Shown: positions 52,357-64,000 of the stretch, in pieces | Position numbering within the stretch: position 1 is the stretch's first letter | Layout of the letters: the number at the start of each line of letters is the position of its first letter | Origin: Phorcus lineatus | Taxonomy: Eukaryota; Mollusca; Gastropoda; Trochida; Trochidae | Length of the DNA: 64,000 bases | Direction: 5' to 3' | Assembly (NCBI GenBank): GCA_921293015.1 | Contig: OV121097.1 | Coordinates: forward strand, 28,865,429 to 28,929,428 | Notes under the pieces: generated by a model | The model's input: only the letters and a program-made list of their open reading frames with translations | The model's database searches: none | What the model was told of the DNA's origin: nothing | Position numbers and translations under genes: made by a program

Positions 52357-52691
52357 ACCAACCTGCTAAATCAGCGTATATGAATCCGCTCCGCTCCTTC
52401 CAATACCCTGATCTCTTTCGGGCCTAATGTCTCGTCCGGCTGGATCCGCTTGATATTCTTGGCTCAGTTCACCTGTTATTTTTTCAGCCAACACAATGTC
52501 GTTGTTCAAGGAGCTTGAGGGTACGATCTTCAATTCAACGGATTTGTCCATCCGGGTTGTGCCGTTCTTACTGGATGCGTGTCGTCTCATTGGCTGGTTA
52601 GATAACTAGTGATACGAGACTTTTGGCTTGAAGGATATCAGGGTATAAGGATGGACTTGACCGGAGTCATATACGCTGATTTTATAGGACT
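52357..52691. mobile_element. MITE family A, diverged full-length relative
   Basis: It shares TGCTAAATCAGCGTATATGA and ATCCGCT at the left end with the 270-571 element. Interior blocks also match, such as ATACCCTGATCTCTTTCGGG, CTTGATATTC and TATTTTTTCAGCCAA. The right end is eroded (CATATACGCTGATTTTATAG) and no target duplication is evident. Confidence 0.75.
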
Positions 52692-53091
52692 CGACTCACG
52701 AAGTGTTTCTTCATGGGAACAAACCTACAAATAATTTTTACATGATCAAGATTGTACGAAGTTAATGTAATATAATTCACATATCAGTTTATAAAAGTAG
52801 ATATTATTAAGTTATTTTTATGAGATATTATTAGTTCATGTATTTCAACATTTAAAACAATCAATTAAACCATGAACAAGATCCCTATCCAATTTATTCC
52901 TCCTTAATATATATCTGTGATGTCATCAATGACAGTAGAAACTAAAACAAGTAGCAACCATCAACATCAAGTACTTGCTCAGGTCTCGTCAAATCTCGTT
53001 TGGTTCTGAATAGGAATAGTGTCAACCTTTGTTCTCAATAGCACAACAAAAAGTTTTAAGTAATGTTATTGAGATTCAAATATACACTAAG

Positions 53092-53618
53092 TATGGAAGC
53101 GCATTACTGCCAGAAGTGAAAGACTTATACATAACTTCTAATTAAATGATAGTTTCATCTAATTAGACAAAGTTTCAATTTATTATTTGATAGTTACAGC
53201 TAATTACATGATAGTTTAATCTAATTATATGATAGCTATATCAAATAAGACATTAGTTTTATCTAATAGTACAACGTTTTTATCAAAAAGGATTTGTATT
53301 CAACATCTAATTCTATGATTCTTATATCTAATTAGATGATATTTTCATCTAATTAGATGTGAAATGTAATTATCTATTAGATAAAAATATTATGTAATTA
53401 GATGAAACTATCATATAATAAGATGGAAGTTTCTTATCATTGAATAAAACTTTCATATATTTGGAGGAAACATTTATCTAATTAGATGAAACTATCATCA
53501 AATTAGATTAAACTATCATTTAATTACACGAAACTATCATATAATTAGATGCAACTATAGTTGCATCTAATTAGAACTTCTGTAATTTTTTTCACTGCTG
53601 GCAGCAATGCGCTTCCAT
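53092..53618. mobile_element. Foldback transposon with arrayed arms (~527 bp)
   Basis: The terminal arms are inverted: TATGGAAGCGCATTACTGCC on the left and, on the opposite strand, TATGGAAGCGCATTGCTGCC on the right. Inside, a ~20-bp motif (TGATAGTTTCATCTAATTA) is repeated in the left half and appears as its complement (TAATTAGATGAAACTATCA) in the right half. The whole element therefore folds on itself. A TA dinucleotide at both outer ends could be the target duplication. It has no coding capacity. Confidence 0.75.
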
Positions 53619-54317
53619 AATTATGCCACACTGTAATACAAACATATAAGCAAAGGCCGACTTTCAGGTCGTATAATAAGCACACAATGTGAGAACAGTG
53701 TAAAGCAAATATCAACATGATAAAGGAGGTGAACAACATTCTTCATCAGTCACGAAAGAATACCTTCAGGATACACAAGCGTATACGGATCCACAGATCT
53801 CCTACAATACCCTGGTACATATCACGCTAAGTGTCTCGTTACGCTGACGGCTTGCTTATTAATGACCATATTTAGCATGTATTTTTCAGTGAATTTCGTT
53901 ATGCCATGATCATTTTATCTAAATATGTAATGTTAATTTTTCATCGTTTATGTATAAAATATTCTTAAAAATAAAATACTGAAGATGGGCCATTGGTAAC
54001 GCGTCATGCGTGGCAACAACATGTATAATATTCTGGTGATCACATTGCTGTGAAACCGGTTGGATTGAAACCGATATGCAAAGATTCATCTTCAGACTTT
54101 TATTTTTCAGAATATATATTGAAAAATATGAAATTATCCGTTGCATGTATGGCCTGAAAAGGCTGGTTGAGCTGAAAGCGCTAGCCATTAAAATGGCATG
54201 TTTTTTACTTCTAACTTCATATTTTTCAATATCTAATACCTGTGAGCTGAACATTAATCTCCAGATTGTGAACTTTATTCATATATATATATATTGTTTT
54301 TTATCAACGCTTTAAAT

Positions 54318-54374
54318 TATATATATACATACATACATACATACATGCATATATATACATACATACATACATAC

Positions 54375-54433
<59 letters not shown>

Positions 54434-54480
54434 ACATACATGCAAATATGCATACATACATACATACATACATAAAATAT
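54318..54480. repeat. ATAC/TA compound microsatellite
   Basis: ATAC tetranucleotide runs flank a central TA run of about 50 bp. Open frames of Tyr/Ile/Met runs here are artefacts of the repeat. Confidence 0.95.
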
Positions 54481-56342
54481 ATGTGTGATACAAGATATTT
54501 GGCCACATAGATAACAGGAGTATTGTAAAATCTCAATGGACACAATTATGCTTGTGTAGTTAGATGAAAGACATAAAAATTCAATTAATGTCACAACTTA
54601 TATCATAATAAAACGTGTCTATACCTTTCTACATATTACACCGTAATTACAATATGTCCAACTTGGACAGTTCGAGACTGGAATAGTTAAGCTTTGCGTA
54701 GGAAGATGTACACCGTAGTAGAAAACATGGAATGCCATGATAAAGCTTTGTCATGAATGTTTCATGCAGAAAAAAGTATACTGAACACTTAAAGAAACGA
54801 AAAATCTTAATTACTACATGAAATGGTTTTTAAAATGGATGGCTGCTCACGTTGTTGTACATGGCTTTAGTTGTTCAAAAAGTACGGAACAAGAATAGCA
54901 GACTACTGATGTTTGAAAAAACCCACAGCATGTGTCTTATTCCTTCTTGATTCGCGTTTCTTTTGGTGTTCAGTATACAGATATATATATGAAAATACTT
55001 TTAACCGACCAGATAGACATAATAATAATTCACGATATTAAAGAGATAGTAGCACGGAAAATTTTAATTTCTTAAATGTTCCCCATTATACATTAAACTA
55101 TGCAAATAATATTTTTTATATAGAGTCGAAATAACTCATTTCTCAACCGGATCCTCCGTAATTGAGGCAATAATAAATTAATAATCAATTAATAATCAAT
55201 GAATAATCAGCTAATAATCAATTTGGGTGGCTATTTTTCTCTGAACAAATGCTTTTATTATTTGAGGTAGAGAAATCGAATTGCACATCTTGATCGATCA
55301 TTGGACGTTCGTTTCAAATTTTCTCCTTTTGATATAAAAATTGTCAAGCAAACATTTATTTTCTTATGCGTGAGCTCAATTTAATTATCTTAAAAACATC
55401 CGTGGTACTGCCCCTTTAAAAGACTAGTCATAGCATAGTGCCAATATCATCATCTAACACATCACCGGAAACAAGTTGATAATAACGTATCATGTGGAGA
55501 TTCTAATTTTTTTACCAATCTCATTAAAATAAAATCTAATATTACTGTACTAAGTTATGCAGATGATTATGCGTAACGTATTTCAACATTTAAGATTTAA
55601 TTTTAATGAGATTGATTATTTACATTATTCACAAATACAACATATATGTCTATAGAACAATCATGCTAACTCAAAAGTTCCCATGTTATCAACATGAAAT
55701 GAAAACATTTACAATGATTTATACATCTGGACAAAAGAATTGTCTAACCTGATTTTTCCAATTCTGTCGTGAATTAAAATAGTATTTCGATTTAAAGGAC
55801 CATTTATATCAACTGGTTTGTCTAAGGATAAGGTCCGAAGATATGAAAATCATCAACATCTTTAGTAATCATATTTTTTTTAAAAACAGTTATAATTAAT
55901 TCTAGTAAAACAGCAAAATTTCGAGATCATAGTTCATATTTCTACTATATCAGGATTGTCCGTTGATTGGACGGATGTAGACAGCGAATAACCTATAAAC
56001 CTTATGTGTTTTCTTATTATTTAACATTCTTACTTGCACTAATTTACAATTTTTAAATACATTTTTAAACTCAGCGTTTCCAAGAATTTTGTTTTTTTTC
56101 CGTATCAAACCGCCTTATAAGGTTATCGTTTAAAAACAAGAAACAAGGGCAGGTAATTTAAGTACAAATTTTCCTTAAGACGATAAAAATGAGGACCAAA
56201 CCCATCTCAATTAGCTGTAATGTCAACTGAAGCATATAAAGCAGGTGTTTTTGCCTCTTGCCTAAGACAATACATGTAAGCATGAGTTTAATCAACCGTG
56301 ACATTAATTTCATGTGCGAGTGGAAAGCTACTCCACATCATC

Positions 56343-59300
56343 CTATTTTGGTACATCAGTTTTGGAAATAGAACAAGTACAATTTGGCTGCTTGCAACAA
56401 ACGTCATTGCCAAGCAACCGATCATCATGCTCCACTGGTTTGGCCGCGGCACCGGATATGGCCGGGGAGGATGAGTGCTCACTGCTCTCCGATAGACGCT
56501 TCTGCGCATGACTATTCGTAGAACTGCCATATCCACTGCTAGATGTTTGGTCAGTCCCATGGCTGTTCACGCCCGCCAATCTGCTCTTGGTGTCTTGCAA
56601 AATGGACACATGGGTTGCAAGTTTTGCACGAAAGTTTAGAGAAGTGTTAACTAGTCTCTCCAGCACTTGCTCTGGTCGTTGTGAACTTTCTGTTGTGGCA
56701 GGGTTGTCGTGTTGCATCTCCTCCAATGTCGGGAATCTGTGACTTGGAGGGTATTTCAAATTCGGATCAAATGGGCAACGTTCCTGTTGTACTGGTTGAC
56801 TGTCGACTGTCCAGGCGTCCTCCACAGTTTTCTGTTTACGCATGTAGGTTTGACTTTCACTTCGCAAGTCCGGCCTTCCGTTCAGCAAGTCAACATTTAT
56901 GCCTAATGAATTCTGAGTGCTCATTGGTATATTCTGTTCCTTGTCATTGGAATTGCTTCCTGTTGTGAGTTGACCACTGATTGGAGGGGTCGTATTGTTT
57001 TGTATTTGATCACATGGAATATCAGGAGTAAAAGCAGTAGGATTCAACATTTGAGGTATTTCTACAGGATGAATTCTTTGGTAGTTGGACTGTGTGGCGG
57101 TAATATTAGCTGGTCCAACCTGATGCGGCGCAGCTGGAATATTAACTACCGTCTTCAAATGTGTCTGGAATCCAGCCAATGGTTTAACATTGCGTTCTCC
57201 ATTGATATAGTTTCCTCTTGGAATTTCTTGGAAAATGTTATTCCGGGGAACATCCTGGGAGCAACAATTTCGAGAAATTTCTGTGAAACGGTGTTCACCA
57301 TGGGTTCCTGGAATGCAAAATGTTTCGTTTGTTGCTTGGAAACTAGCATTTTGGGGTAATTGCTGAATATAGCACTCTCGAGGAATTTCATGCACGCCAT
57401 ACGTAGGACTCTCAATTGAGTATGCTGCTATTGGCTGATTGTCAACGTAATAAGAAGGTGGATCTGATGTCTCCTGTGTTGGAGAGAGTGGTGGACTATT
57501 GGAAGCTCTTGAAGCTTCTCGCAAAATTTGTGTAGCAGTTGAAAGAGCGTCAGAGTGGAGAAGAGTCTCCGCACTTGCCAAGTCCGAACAGACTGAGGTC
57601 GTCATCGAATGGAAGACTTCAACCATGTCCTCTCCATTGGCTTTTAAATCATTGCATATGTAGCAGAAACCACACAATTTATCCAAGACATCTTTCAACA
57701 GCTCCCCAGACACAACCGTCTCATCCAGTTCCGATCTCACTCTATACAGAGCCTGCTTATGCCGCCAGTACCAGGCATTCTTCTCATGAGAACTTGACGG
57801 TCTGTGGATTTCAAGAAGCCTCGACACCTCAGCAACAGCTCTGTCAAGATAAGGAGAACACATTTTCTTCCAGGAGAGAAAGGTCATGAGGAGGTGCTGC
57901 AAGATGAGCAAAATGTGATTGCCAGTTGGGAAAAGTTCCAGGTACTTCTTCTCGAATTTCAGGGCTTCCAAGAGAAATCTTTCGGCCTCATCGTATTGCT
58001 TCAAGCCCGATGCAAAATGGGCAGCCATGAGGTGAACCTCCACGATGATGAAATGTGAGGAGGTGCACCTCTTGAAGATATCCAGTGCATAGGTCATCTC
58101 AGAGAGGGCACTCTTATGATCACGTCTGAAATAGGAAGGTTCGCTTCATAAGTAAAGGGATTAGCAGGTATCGACCTATACTGATAAAAAAAATTGAAAG
58201 ATATATCTTTGAACTCCCAATGTCGATCACAAGTATTGCAGAAACAGGCCAGTAGGAGTAATTCCCACTTGGTTACAAAAGTTACAAAAGAAGATAATCA
58301 TTTGAGAGAATGTGTCAAAGTCAAGAATGCAGCTTTGTCTTAATACATTGTGCATTTATAAAATGATGAAAAAACGAAAAACTTAATTGTTTTAAAAGTT
58401 CTTATGTTCTGAAGGTCATATGTGTAAATAGTAAAGATTTTAAGGTCAACTTAATACTAACTTTCTGCCATACACTTGTCCCATGTTCCAGTAGGTAAGA
58501 GCAGTGTGATAGTTGATTCTCTCTATCTTCATCCTAATCTCTTTTGCCTCGGACAGAAGCTGAAGGGCGTAGTCTGATAGAAGTTGAAGAAGGATATAAT
58601 AGTGGTTTCAATATTGGATCGTTATCGATGTCTCTGGTGTTTTGACCGTGTATTACCGTCTTCGGCAAACTTATCTTTGACATTGGCTAATTTAGAACGG
58701 TCATTTACTAAAGGGGAGGAGGGGGCGAGGTTTCAGAAAAAAATATACAGCCACCAGGGTAGGGTCATGGAAAAAAATACGAAAGGTTGGGGAGCTTCAT
58801 TTAACAATAGACAGTTATAAAACTATCTTTCTTTAGAACGTGAAAGAACGGCTGAAACATAAAGCTTTTTAAATTAATAAAAGGTTCGTAATTTGAGTTA
58901 AACTGGTTTATAATCTTAAAAAACTGTTGCTCATATGAAAAATTACCATACCTCATTCATTGTTAATTATAGAACTGAAAGTAAAAAAAATCTGCTGGAC
59001 TGACAGTTCATACAAGAAGTTAATATTTGAAAGGCGTTATATATATTTATTCAACATAGATATATTTTTGCCACTAAGAGACTAATACTGTTAACATAAG
59101 GTGAAAAAATTCTCTAGAGTGTCAATGAATTTTTTAAAATGTAAAACCGAACATCAATCTTCAAAAGATCAATTTCAAGAAGTTCCGAAGATTTATTTTA
59201 GTGGAGGCTCAAGAAAAAAATACACTTCAATGGTAATAGCCGTGAACAAAATTACGTGTAGTTGGGGAGGGCTAAATTTTTAATATACAAACCGAAGAGG

Positions 59301-62300
59301 AAAAAAACCCGACCCCCACTCTCGTGAAATAGATGACAAGTCCCTTATATTACTATGCTTTGATCGATCACATTAAAAGTAACACACAGAAATTATTAAG
59401 ATTTAAACTACGGATTTGAAAAAGAATTTAAGATTTGTGGTCTTAAGAGAAAGACAAGAAAAAAAACCAAAGCCGCCATAATTACATTCAATGATTCAGG
59501 CTTTGAAAGTAGTCACACAATGACTGAAGCCAACTTACCGTGGTTACCACGTTTAGAGTGTTGCATAGCAACGTTGTTGAGGACTACCACCAGGTCTCCT
59601 GGAGCAACATCAGCGTACTTCCGGCGCTCTGTCAGAGAGTTGGTGTAGTAGCGGAGTGCCTCGTCATCACTTTTTCCACCTGTTAGAGACAAAGTCAATA
59701 ACTGATGATGCAAAACATTATGATGGTTTGATTGTTGCAATACCTAAATATCCATATGGGAGACAATTTGAATGACAATTTGAATGACCTCGCTCGAACA
59801 CGAGTCCGAGACTGTTGATTGTGTTGATCATGATGGGTATGGCGGGGTGGTAGTGATATATTGAATGATATATACTGACCTCTCTCGTATATTAGTCCGA
59901 GGCTGTTGATCATGATGGGTATGTCGAAGTGGAAGGGATATATTGAATGATATATGCTGACCTCTCTCGTATATGAGTCCGAGACTGTTGATCATGATGG
60001 GTATGGCGGGGTGGTAGGGATATATTGAATGATGTATACTGACCTCGCTCGTATAAGAGTCCGAGGCTGTTGATCATGATGGGTATGACAGGGTTGTAGG
60101 GATATATTGAATGGTATATACTGACCTCGCTCGTATATGAGTCCGAGGCTGTTGATCATGATGGGTATGGCGGGATGGTAGGTATATATTGAATGATATA
60201 TACTGACCTCGCTCGAATATGAGTCCGAGGCTGTTGATCATGATGGGTATGGCGGGATGGTAGTGATATATTGAATGATATATACTGACCTCTCTCGTAT
60301 ATTAGTCCGAGGCTGTTGATCATGATTGGTATGCCAGGGTTGTAGGGATATATTGAATGATATATACTGACCTCGCTCGTATATGAGTCCGAGGCTGTTG
60401 ATCATGATGGGTATGGCGGGGTGGTAGGGATATATTGAATGATATATACTGACCTCGCTCGTATATGAGTCCGAGGCTGTTGATCATGATGGGTATGCCA
60501 GGGTTGTAGGGATGTATTGAATGATATATACTGACCTCTCTCGTATATGAGTCCGAGGCTGTTGATCATGATGGGTATGGCGGGGTGGTAGTGATATATT
60601 GAATGATATATACTGACCTCGCTCGTAAATGAGTCCGAGACTGTTGATCATGATGGGTATGGCGGGATGGTAGTGATATATTGAATGATATATACTGACC
60701 TCGCTCGTATATGAGTCCGAGACTGTTGATCATGATGGGTATGCCAGGGTTGTAGGGATATATTGAATGATATATACTGACCTCTCTCGTATATGAGTCC
60801 GAGGCTGTTGATCATGATGGGTATGGCGGGGTGGTAGGGCGCCACCTTCCTCGTCTCCTCCAGTGTCTCCTTCAACAGATCCTCGGCCTGGTCGAAATAC
60901 TCTGCAGTGATAGCATTACCTTTTTTAGGTCATACAAACATGAAATAACAAAAGAGTGAACCATATTCCATGTCATATATTTCACATGAGCCCATGTTGG
61001 GTATCAATATTGCTAGCAACCTTTGTGCAAAATCTTCAGCCTGGTAGAAGTAAGCTGCAGTGACAATATATATCGATAAGATCATTCAAACAGTGGTTAC
61101 CCGTAATGTGAATCATAAACCGTGTAACATCTTCATATGAGCAAATGTTGCAAACAGGTTTCCTGGGAACCTTTGTGTCAGATCCATGGCCTGGTAGAAT
61201 AATTCTGCAGTGACAACATAACCTTATTAAGGTTATTGTGACGGAAGGCACATTTGAACCATCAGAATCACATACCATCGCCAATTACAAACATCACTGG
61301 CAGTTAATAACAAATGTATCTTAGTTGTTCTTGGTAAGTTGGCGTTTCTTAATAAAAGACTGATGGTGGATGGAATAGATGGTAACAGTATGGAAATTAG
61401 TGGCATGCATATGACAAAATTATATTGATTATGATGCATGTGTCGTTTCGGCGGTAGCATAGAAGTTAGTGGCATGCATATGACAAAGTCATTGTGAATA
61501 TAAAATAGTCGTGGATGGATCAAGAGTATTTGTTCACCGCAACGTATTCCCCTAGTATAAAGGATGACATAACATGGTAGCCAGACACCTACCGAGGAAT
61601 ATCATAGGAATGGCCAGGTAACACCGGATGTTGATGACCCTGTTGGTGAGCTTCCTGCCGTCGGTACACCGCCCCGACTCCTCTAGGGCTTCCTGAAAGA
61701 ACCTGGCAACAAACAAGGGTGAACAACGGTGGGGACCTGGAGATGGTTGCCATATTACCATAACACAAATCAGGCGTTACTTCCTAGTATTTCCTTACAT
61801 ACTAGGAAACAGCATGTTTGTCATTTTACAAATATTGTTTTACGGGAACTAGAATTGTGGTTTGTAAATTCTTAGGGAATGTATTAATTAGAAGGGTATA
61901 CTATGTTCTGCTATGTAAAAGGGATACATTTAAAGACAATGATAAATAGAATGGCACTTTCCGTAAGTATTCTTTAGTACAGGTCTCTGGATTGAAAACC
62001 ATTTTCAAACAAACGTTGGTCTACTGCTAACAAAATACGTTTTCTCATCATTGATATCAAGAACACCTTCCTTGTTTGTTATTAACCCGTCCATGCCTTA
62101 AATCTGGCTAAAAACGTATTTGTTACTAGTTTCTTTGGGGTGAAATGGTTGATAGTCATTCCATACCAAAACAATAATGCATACCTTCTAGATTTGGCGT
62201 TCTTCCCCTGTCTGTTGTAGTTGAGGCCCATATCAGCGAGAAGAGAAACCAACATCTCTCGATTCTCGGTTTCTTTCAGGACCGGAAGTGCGTCACGGAA

Positions 62301-62836
62301 GAGTCCCATTGCTTCCTTTAGGTCTTGTCCTAGTGGAAATATACATAGATTACATTATGATATGGAATTATTAACATTGAATATATTGAAGTTATAACGT
62401 AGGATATTTTACGTCTATAAAAGCAAAATATAGAATTATGGAAAATATAAAAGAATAATATAGAATTATTAAACAATTATGACATGAATGCAAATCAGTT
62501 TCTAATCACGCTTTATTTTCACTTAATAACACAGGAGAAGTGCCCCAAAACGTTTGGGACAAAGAAAAAAGTTGATATTCTAGAAATAAGTATTATGCAT
62601 TATTATTAGTATTATTATTGACTAAAATTTAGTACTATGAACAGGTAAGTGGGTTTAGATCGTCATCAAAACTCGTTACCTTTCCCGATGGTTTTGGCCA
62701 TGCCCAGGAGCCACTTCTGTATGGCACATTCCTCTCGTGTACCAAATTTTGTAGACGCCATCATCATGGCCTCGTAGAACTTGACGGCCTCGCCAGGGAA
62801 ACATTTCACAAGCAGGTTCTCGGCTGACACTGACAC
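56343..62836 (-). CDS. Tetratricopeptide-repeat protein, KLC/nephrocystin-3-like TPRs with disordered C-terminus (5' end outside window)
   Basis: Seven terminal exons join in phase (2568 nt, 855 aa plus stop): 62836-62680, 62329-62185, 61702-61593, 60901-60782, 59679-59539, 58573-58462, 58125-56343. The first ~370 visible residues are helical TPR units of the ~42-residue kind seen in kinesin light chains, nephrocystin-3 and NB-ARC/TPR proteins; examples are AIPIMINSLGLIYERGG, VVVLNNVAMQHSKRGNH, ALTYWNMGQVYGRK and FASGLKQYDEAERFLLEAL. TPRs normally bind other proteins. From residue ~470 to the end the chain is Ser/Pro/Asn/Gln-rich and looks disordered, with three degenerate ~19-residue repeats. 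The final stretch is cysteine-rich (DVCCKQPNCTC). The large last exon (1783 bp) encodes the last TPRs and the whole tail. No exon could be supported between 62837 and 64000, so any N-terminal domain (for instance a nucleotide-binding module) is outside the window. I cannot assign a specific function. The 60901-60782 exon is flanked by tandem copies of its own splice sites. Confidence 0.85.
59786..60860 (-). repeat. 82-bp tandem array made of an exon end plus its 5' splice site (13 copies)
   Basis: The unit on the minus strand is the 3' part of the TPR exon ending at 60782 (CCCATCATGATCAACAGCCT, then CGGACTC, ending GAGAG), the donor GTCAGT, and ~20 bp of intron (ATATATCATTCAATATAT). GACCT start points lie at 59877, 59959, 60041, 60123, 60205, 60287, 60369, 60451, 60533, 60615, 60697 and 60779, exactly 82 bp apart. 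A further, 91-bp copy starts at 59786. Only the copy at 60779 is continuous with the real exon. Almost every copy keeps AG|GTCAGT. Confidence 0.93.
60902..61260 (-). repeat. Decayed upstream duplicates of the TPR exon acceptor
   Basis: The acceptor CACTGCAG of the exon starting at 60901 recurs near 61055-61060 and 61205-61210, about 153 and 150 bp apart. In each case it is followed by exon-like sequence, TTCTACCAGGC plus GA/CATGGATCTG. Neither copy has a matching downstream donor and both run into stop codons, so they look like pseudo-exons. Confidence 0.7.
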
Positions 62837-64000
62837 CTGGTGGTGGGACAGAGAACTTATTGAAATGAGAGCATTGCATTTAGACCAATAGTGTTAAAGC
62901 AAACAGTGTTATAGCGCCTTTAAGATTACGGTCAAAGAGAATATGTGCAAAGCTTACTTAATCTGAGATTTTACAAGCGTATCGATCGGCGGTGTTGAGC
63001 TGCCTTGAGATAGATGAATAAAAATGAATAAAATATATTCAGTTCGATGTCTTTATACTGAAGGATAACGTTAATACATCTTTTCTTGATACACATGATT
63101 AGTGCAGCGTTTGACGAGACATTTTGTGAGTTGTTGGAGTCAAATATGCCAGACTTTATAAATGGTGGCATTTTATCTCGAAATACTGTTTGATGCTAGG
63201 AAAGAATAATCCTAATGCGAATTGTTTTAGTGGAGTGATAACACACATATATTTTCAATCGAGACTATGATCTATCCTGGACAATGACACACGTCAAACT
63301 AATTTTGCGAACTTATCTAGATCGGGTAGAAGGTAAGTGAGGTGAGGATATTTGAAAGGTTTTATCACTTGTATTGATGCAAATGGTACTTGTAATTCAG
63401 CTTCAGCACTCACATTAGAGTTAATATTTAAGAGTGTCTAACCATAGTTATATATTTTTATTTTTGGATGGGTACTTGAGATATTTTGATTGAATTACAA
63501 CATACTTGATCTTTTGACACGTATGAAAACGTAATGAAATTACGGAGTGTCCCTTAAGGGAGATCTTGTTTCATTTGAGAATATCATTGACAATTATTTC
63601 CCACCAAGAATTGAAGCATTCTTAAAATGCACAACATAGCCCTTCCTCAAGTTACGACGAGCAGCGATACTACAGAACATGCTTGGTGAAGTAGATTTCC
63701 AAAATACGACTCATGGGTCAACGTCAGAAATGTTTGAAAACATAAGACTATGTTTCGGAAGCTTTTTTGGTGTGTCACTTTGTGTGAATTAGCCTACAAT
63801 GTGGTGTAGGTATTTTAAGACTTACATTGGTAACGGTTGTAAAGGTGTGTTCCCACCTACCTTAAGAAAGGTGGTGTGGGTTTGTTCTGTTGGGTGGAGT
63901 GGCCAACTTTCAGTACTTTGTGAAAGGTTTTACGGTTGTGTACCTTTGTGTGGATTTATTTATTTGAGCAAGCTTTTGTAGATGTTTTAAGACTTTTAAG
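62837..64000. other. Upstream intron of the TPR gene, or its 5' flank
   Basis: No minus-strand exon could be supported here. 63740-64000 shows weak ~150-bp internal repetition (TTTTAAGACTTAC and AAGCTTTTG-type phrases recurring). The acceptor at 62837-62839 implies at least one more exon beyond 64000. Confidence 0.5.

Larger units (their letters stand above)
50598..56342. other. Intergenic region between the MCT-like gene and the TPR gene
   Basis: The two genes converge here, so both 3' UTRs lie in this stretch. It contains a SINE (51338-51668), a MITE family A relative (~52357-52691), a foldback element (53092-53618), an ATAC/TA microsatellite (54318-54480) and a short AATAATCA array (55165-55225). 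The segments 51670-52350, 53620-54310 and 55230-56340 show nothing else I can support. Confidence 0.7.

Noticed and set aside
54294-54594. Several Tyr/Ile/Met-rich open frames
   Set aside because: They are translations of the ATAC/TA microsatellite.
59786-60860. CRISPR-like regular array
   Set aside because: The units are contiguous 82-bp tandem copies of an exon junction with no variable spacers, in an animal gene.
62955-63005. Possible upstream TPR exon on the minus strand ending at a GTAAGC donor
   Set aside because: The only frame with some TPR-like character meets a TAA immediately before the donor, and the phase does not fit the next exon.

Overview
The window is nuclear DNA from an animal, most likely a mollusc (a bivalve is my best guess). 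It is AT-rich, its genes are split into short exons with GT/AG introns, and it is crowded with small non-autonomous repeats. Two things point to molluscs: the short motif AAGGGAGATAACTC, which recurs around 21980-22190 and 39320, and a tRNA-headed SINE at 51338-51668 whose body carries the GGCGTTAAACACC block common in mollusc SINEs. I cannot name the species. Gene identities below come from protein family resemblance read by eye, and every exon chain was checked for reading-frame phase across each junction.

Layout. (1) 591-13551, minus strand: the 5' 17 exons (626 codons) of SYF1/XAB2, a HAT-repeat spliceosome scaffold; the 3' end lies beyond position 1. (2) 13552-19321: intergenic, with several repeat families. 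(3) 19322-32582, minus: a complete 18-exon GABA-B receptor subunit 1 gene (857 aa). (4) 32583-33241: a 659-bp head-to-head promoter region. (5) 33242-38487, plus: a complete 8-exon gene for ZNHIT6/BCD1 (327 aa), a box C/D snoRNP assembly factor. (6) 38488-42100: intergenic repeats. (7) 42101-50597, plus: a 6-exon SLC16/MCT-like transporter (681 aa). (8) 50598-56342: repeat-rich intergenic DNA with a SINE, two inverted-repeat elements and a microsatellite. (9) 56343-62836, minus: the last seven exons (855 aa) of a tetratricopeptide-repeat protein; its start lies beyond 64000.

The genes do not form a pathway. SYF1 and ZNHIT6 are housekeeping RNA-biology genes, the GABA-B receptor is a neuronal GPCR, and the transporter and TPR protein are of unknown specific role. 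The most unusual signal is structural. In two genes, tandem duplications span a splice junction. In the TPR gene an 82-bp unit holding the end of an exon plus its 5' splice site occurs 13 times, leaving 12 decoy donors in the following intron, and the acceptor side of the same exon is duplicated upstream. SYF1 intron 7 holds two decayed copies of the exon 7 donor. Also notable are a TTAA-flanked insertion filled with a ~187-bp satellite, and two inverted-repeat element families that show 9-bp target duplications. I found no new enzymatic or defence system.
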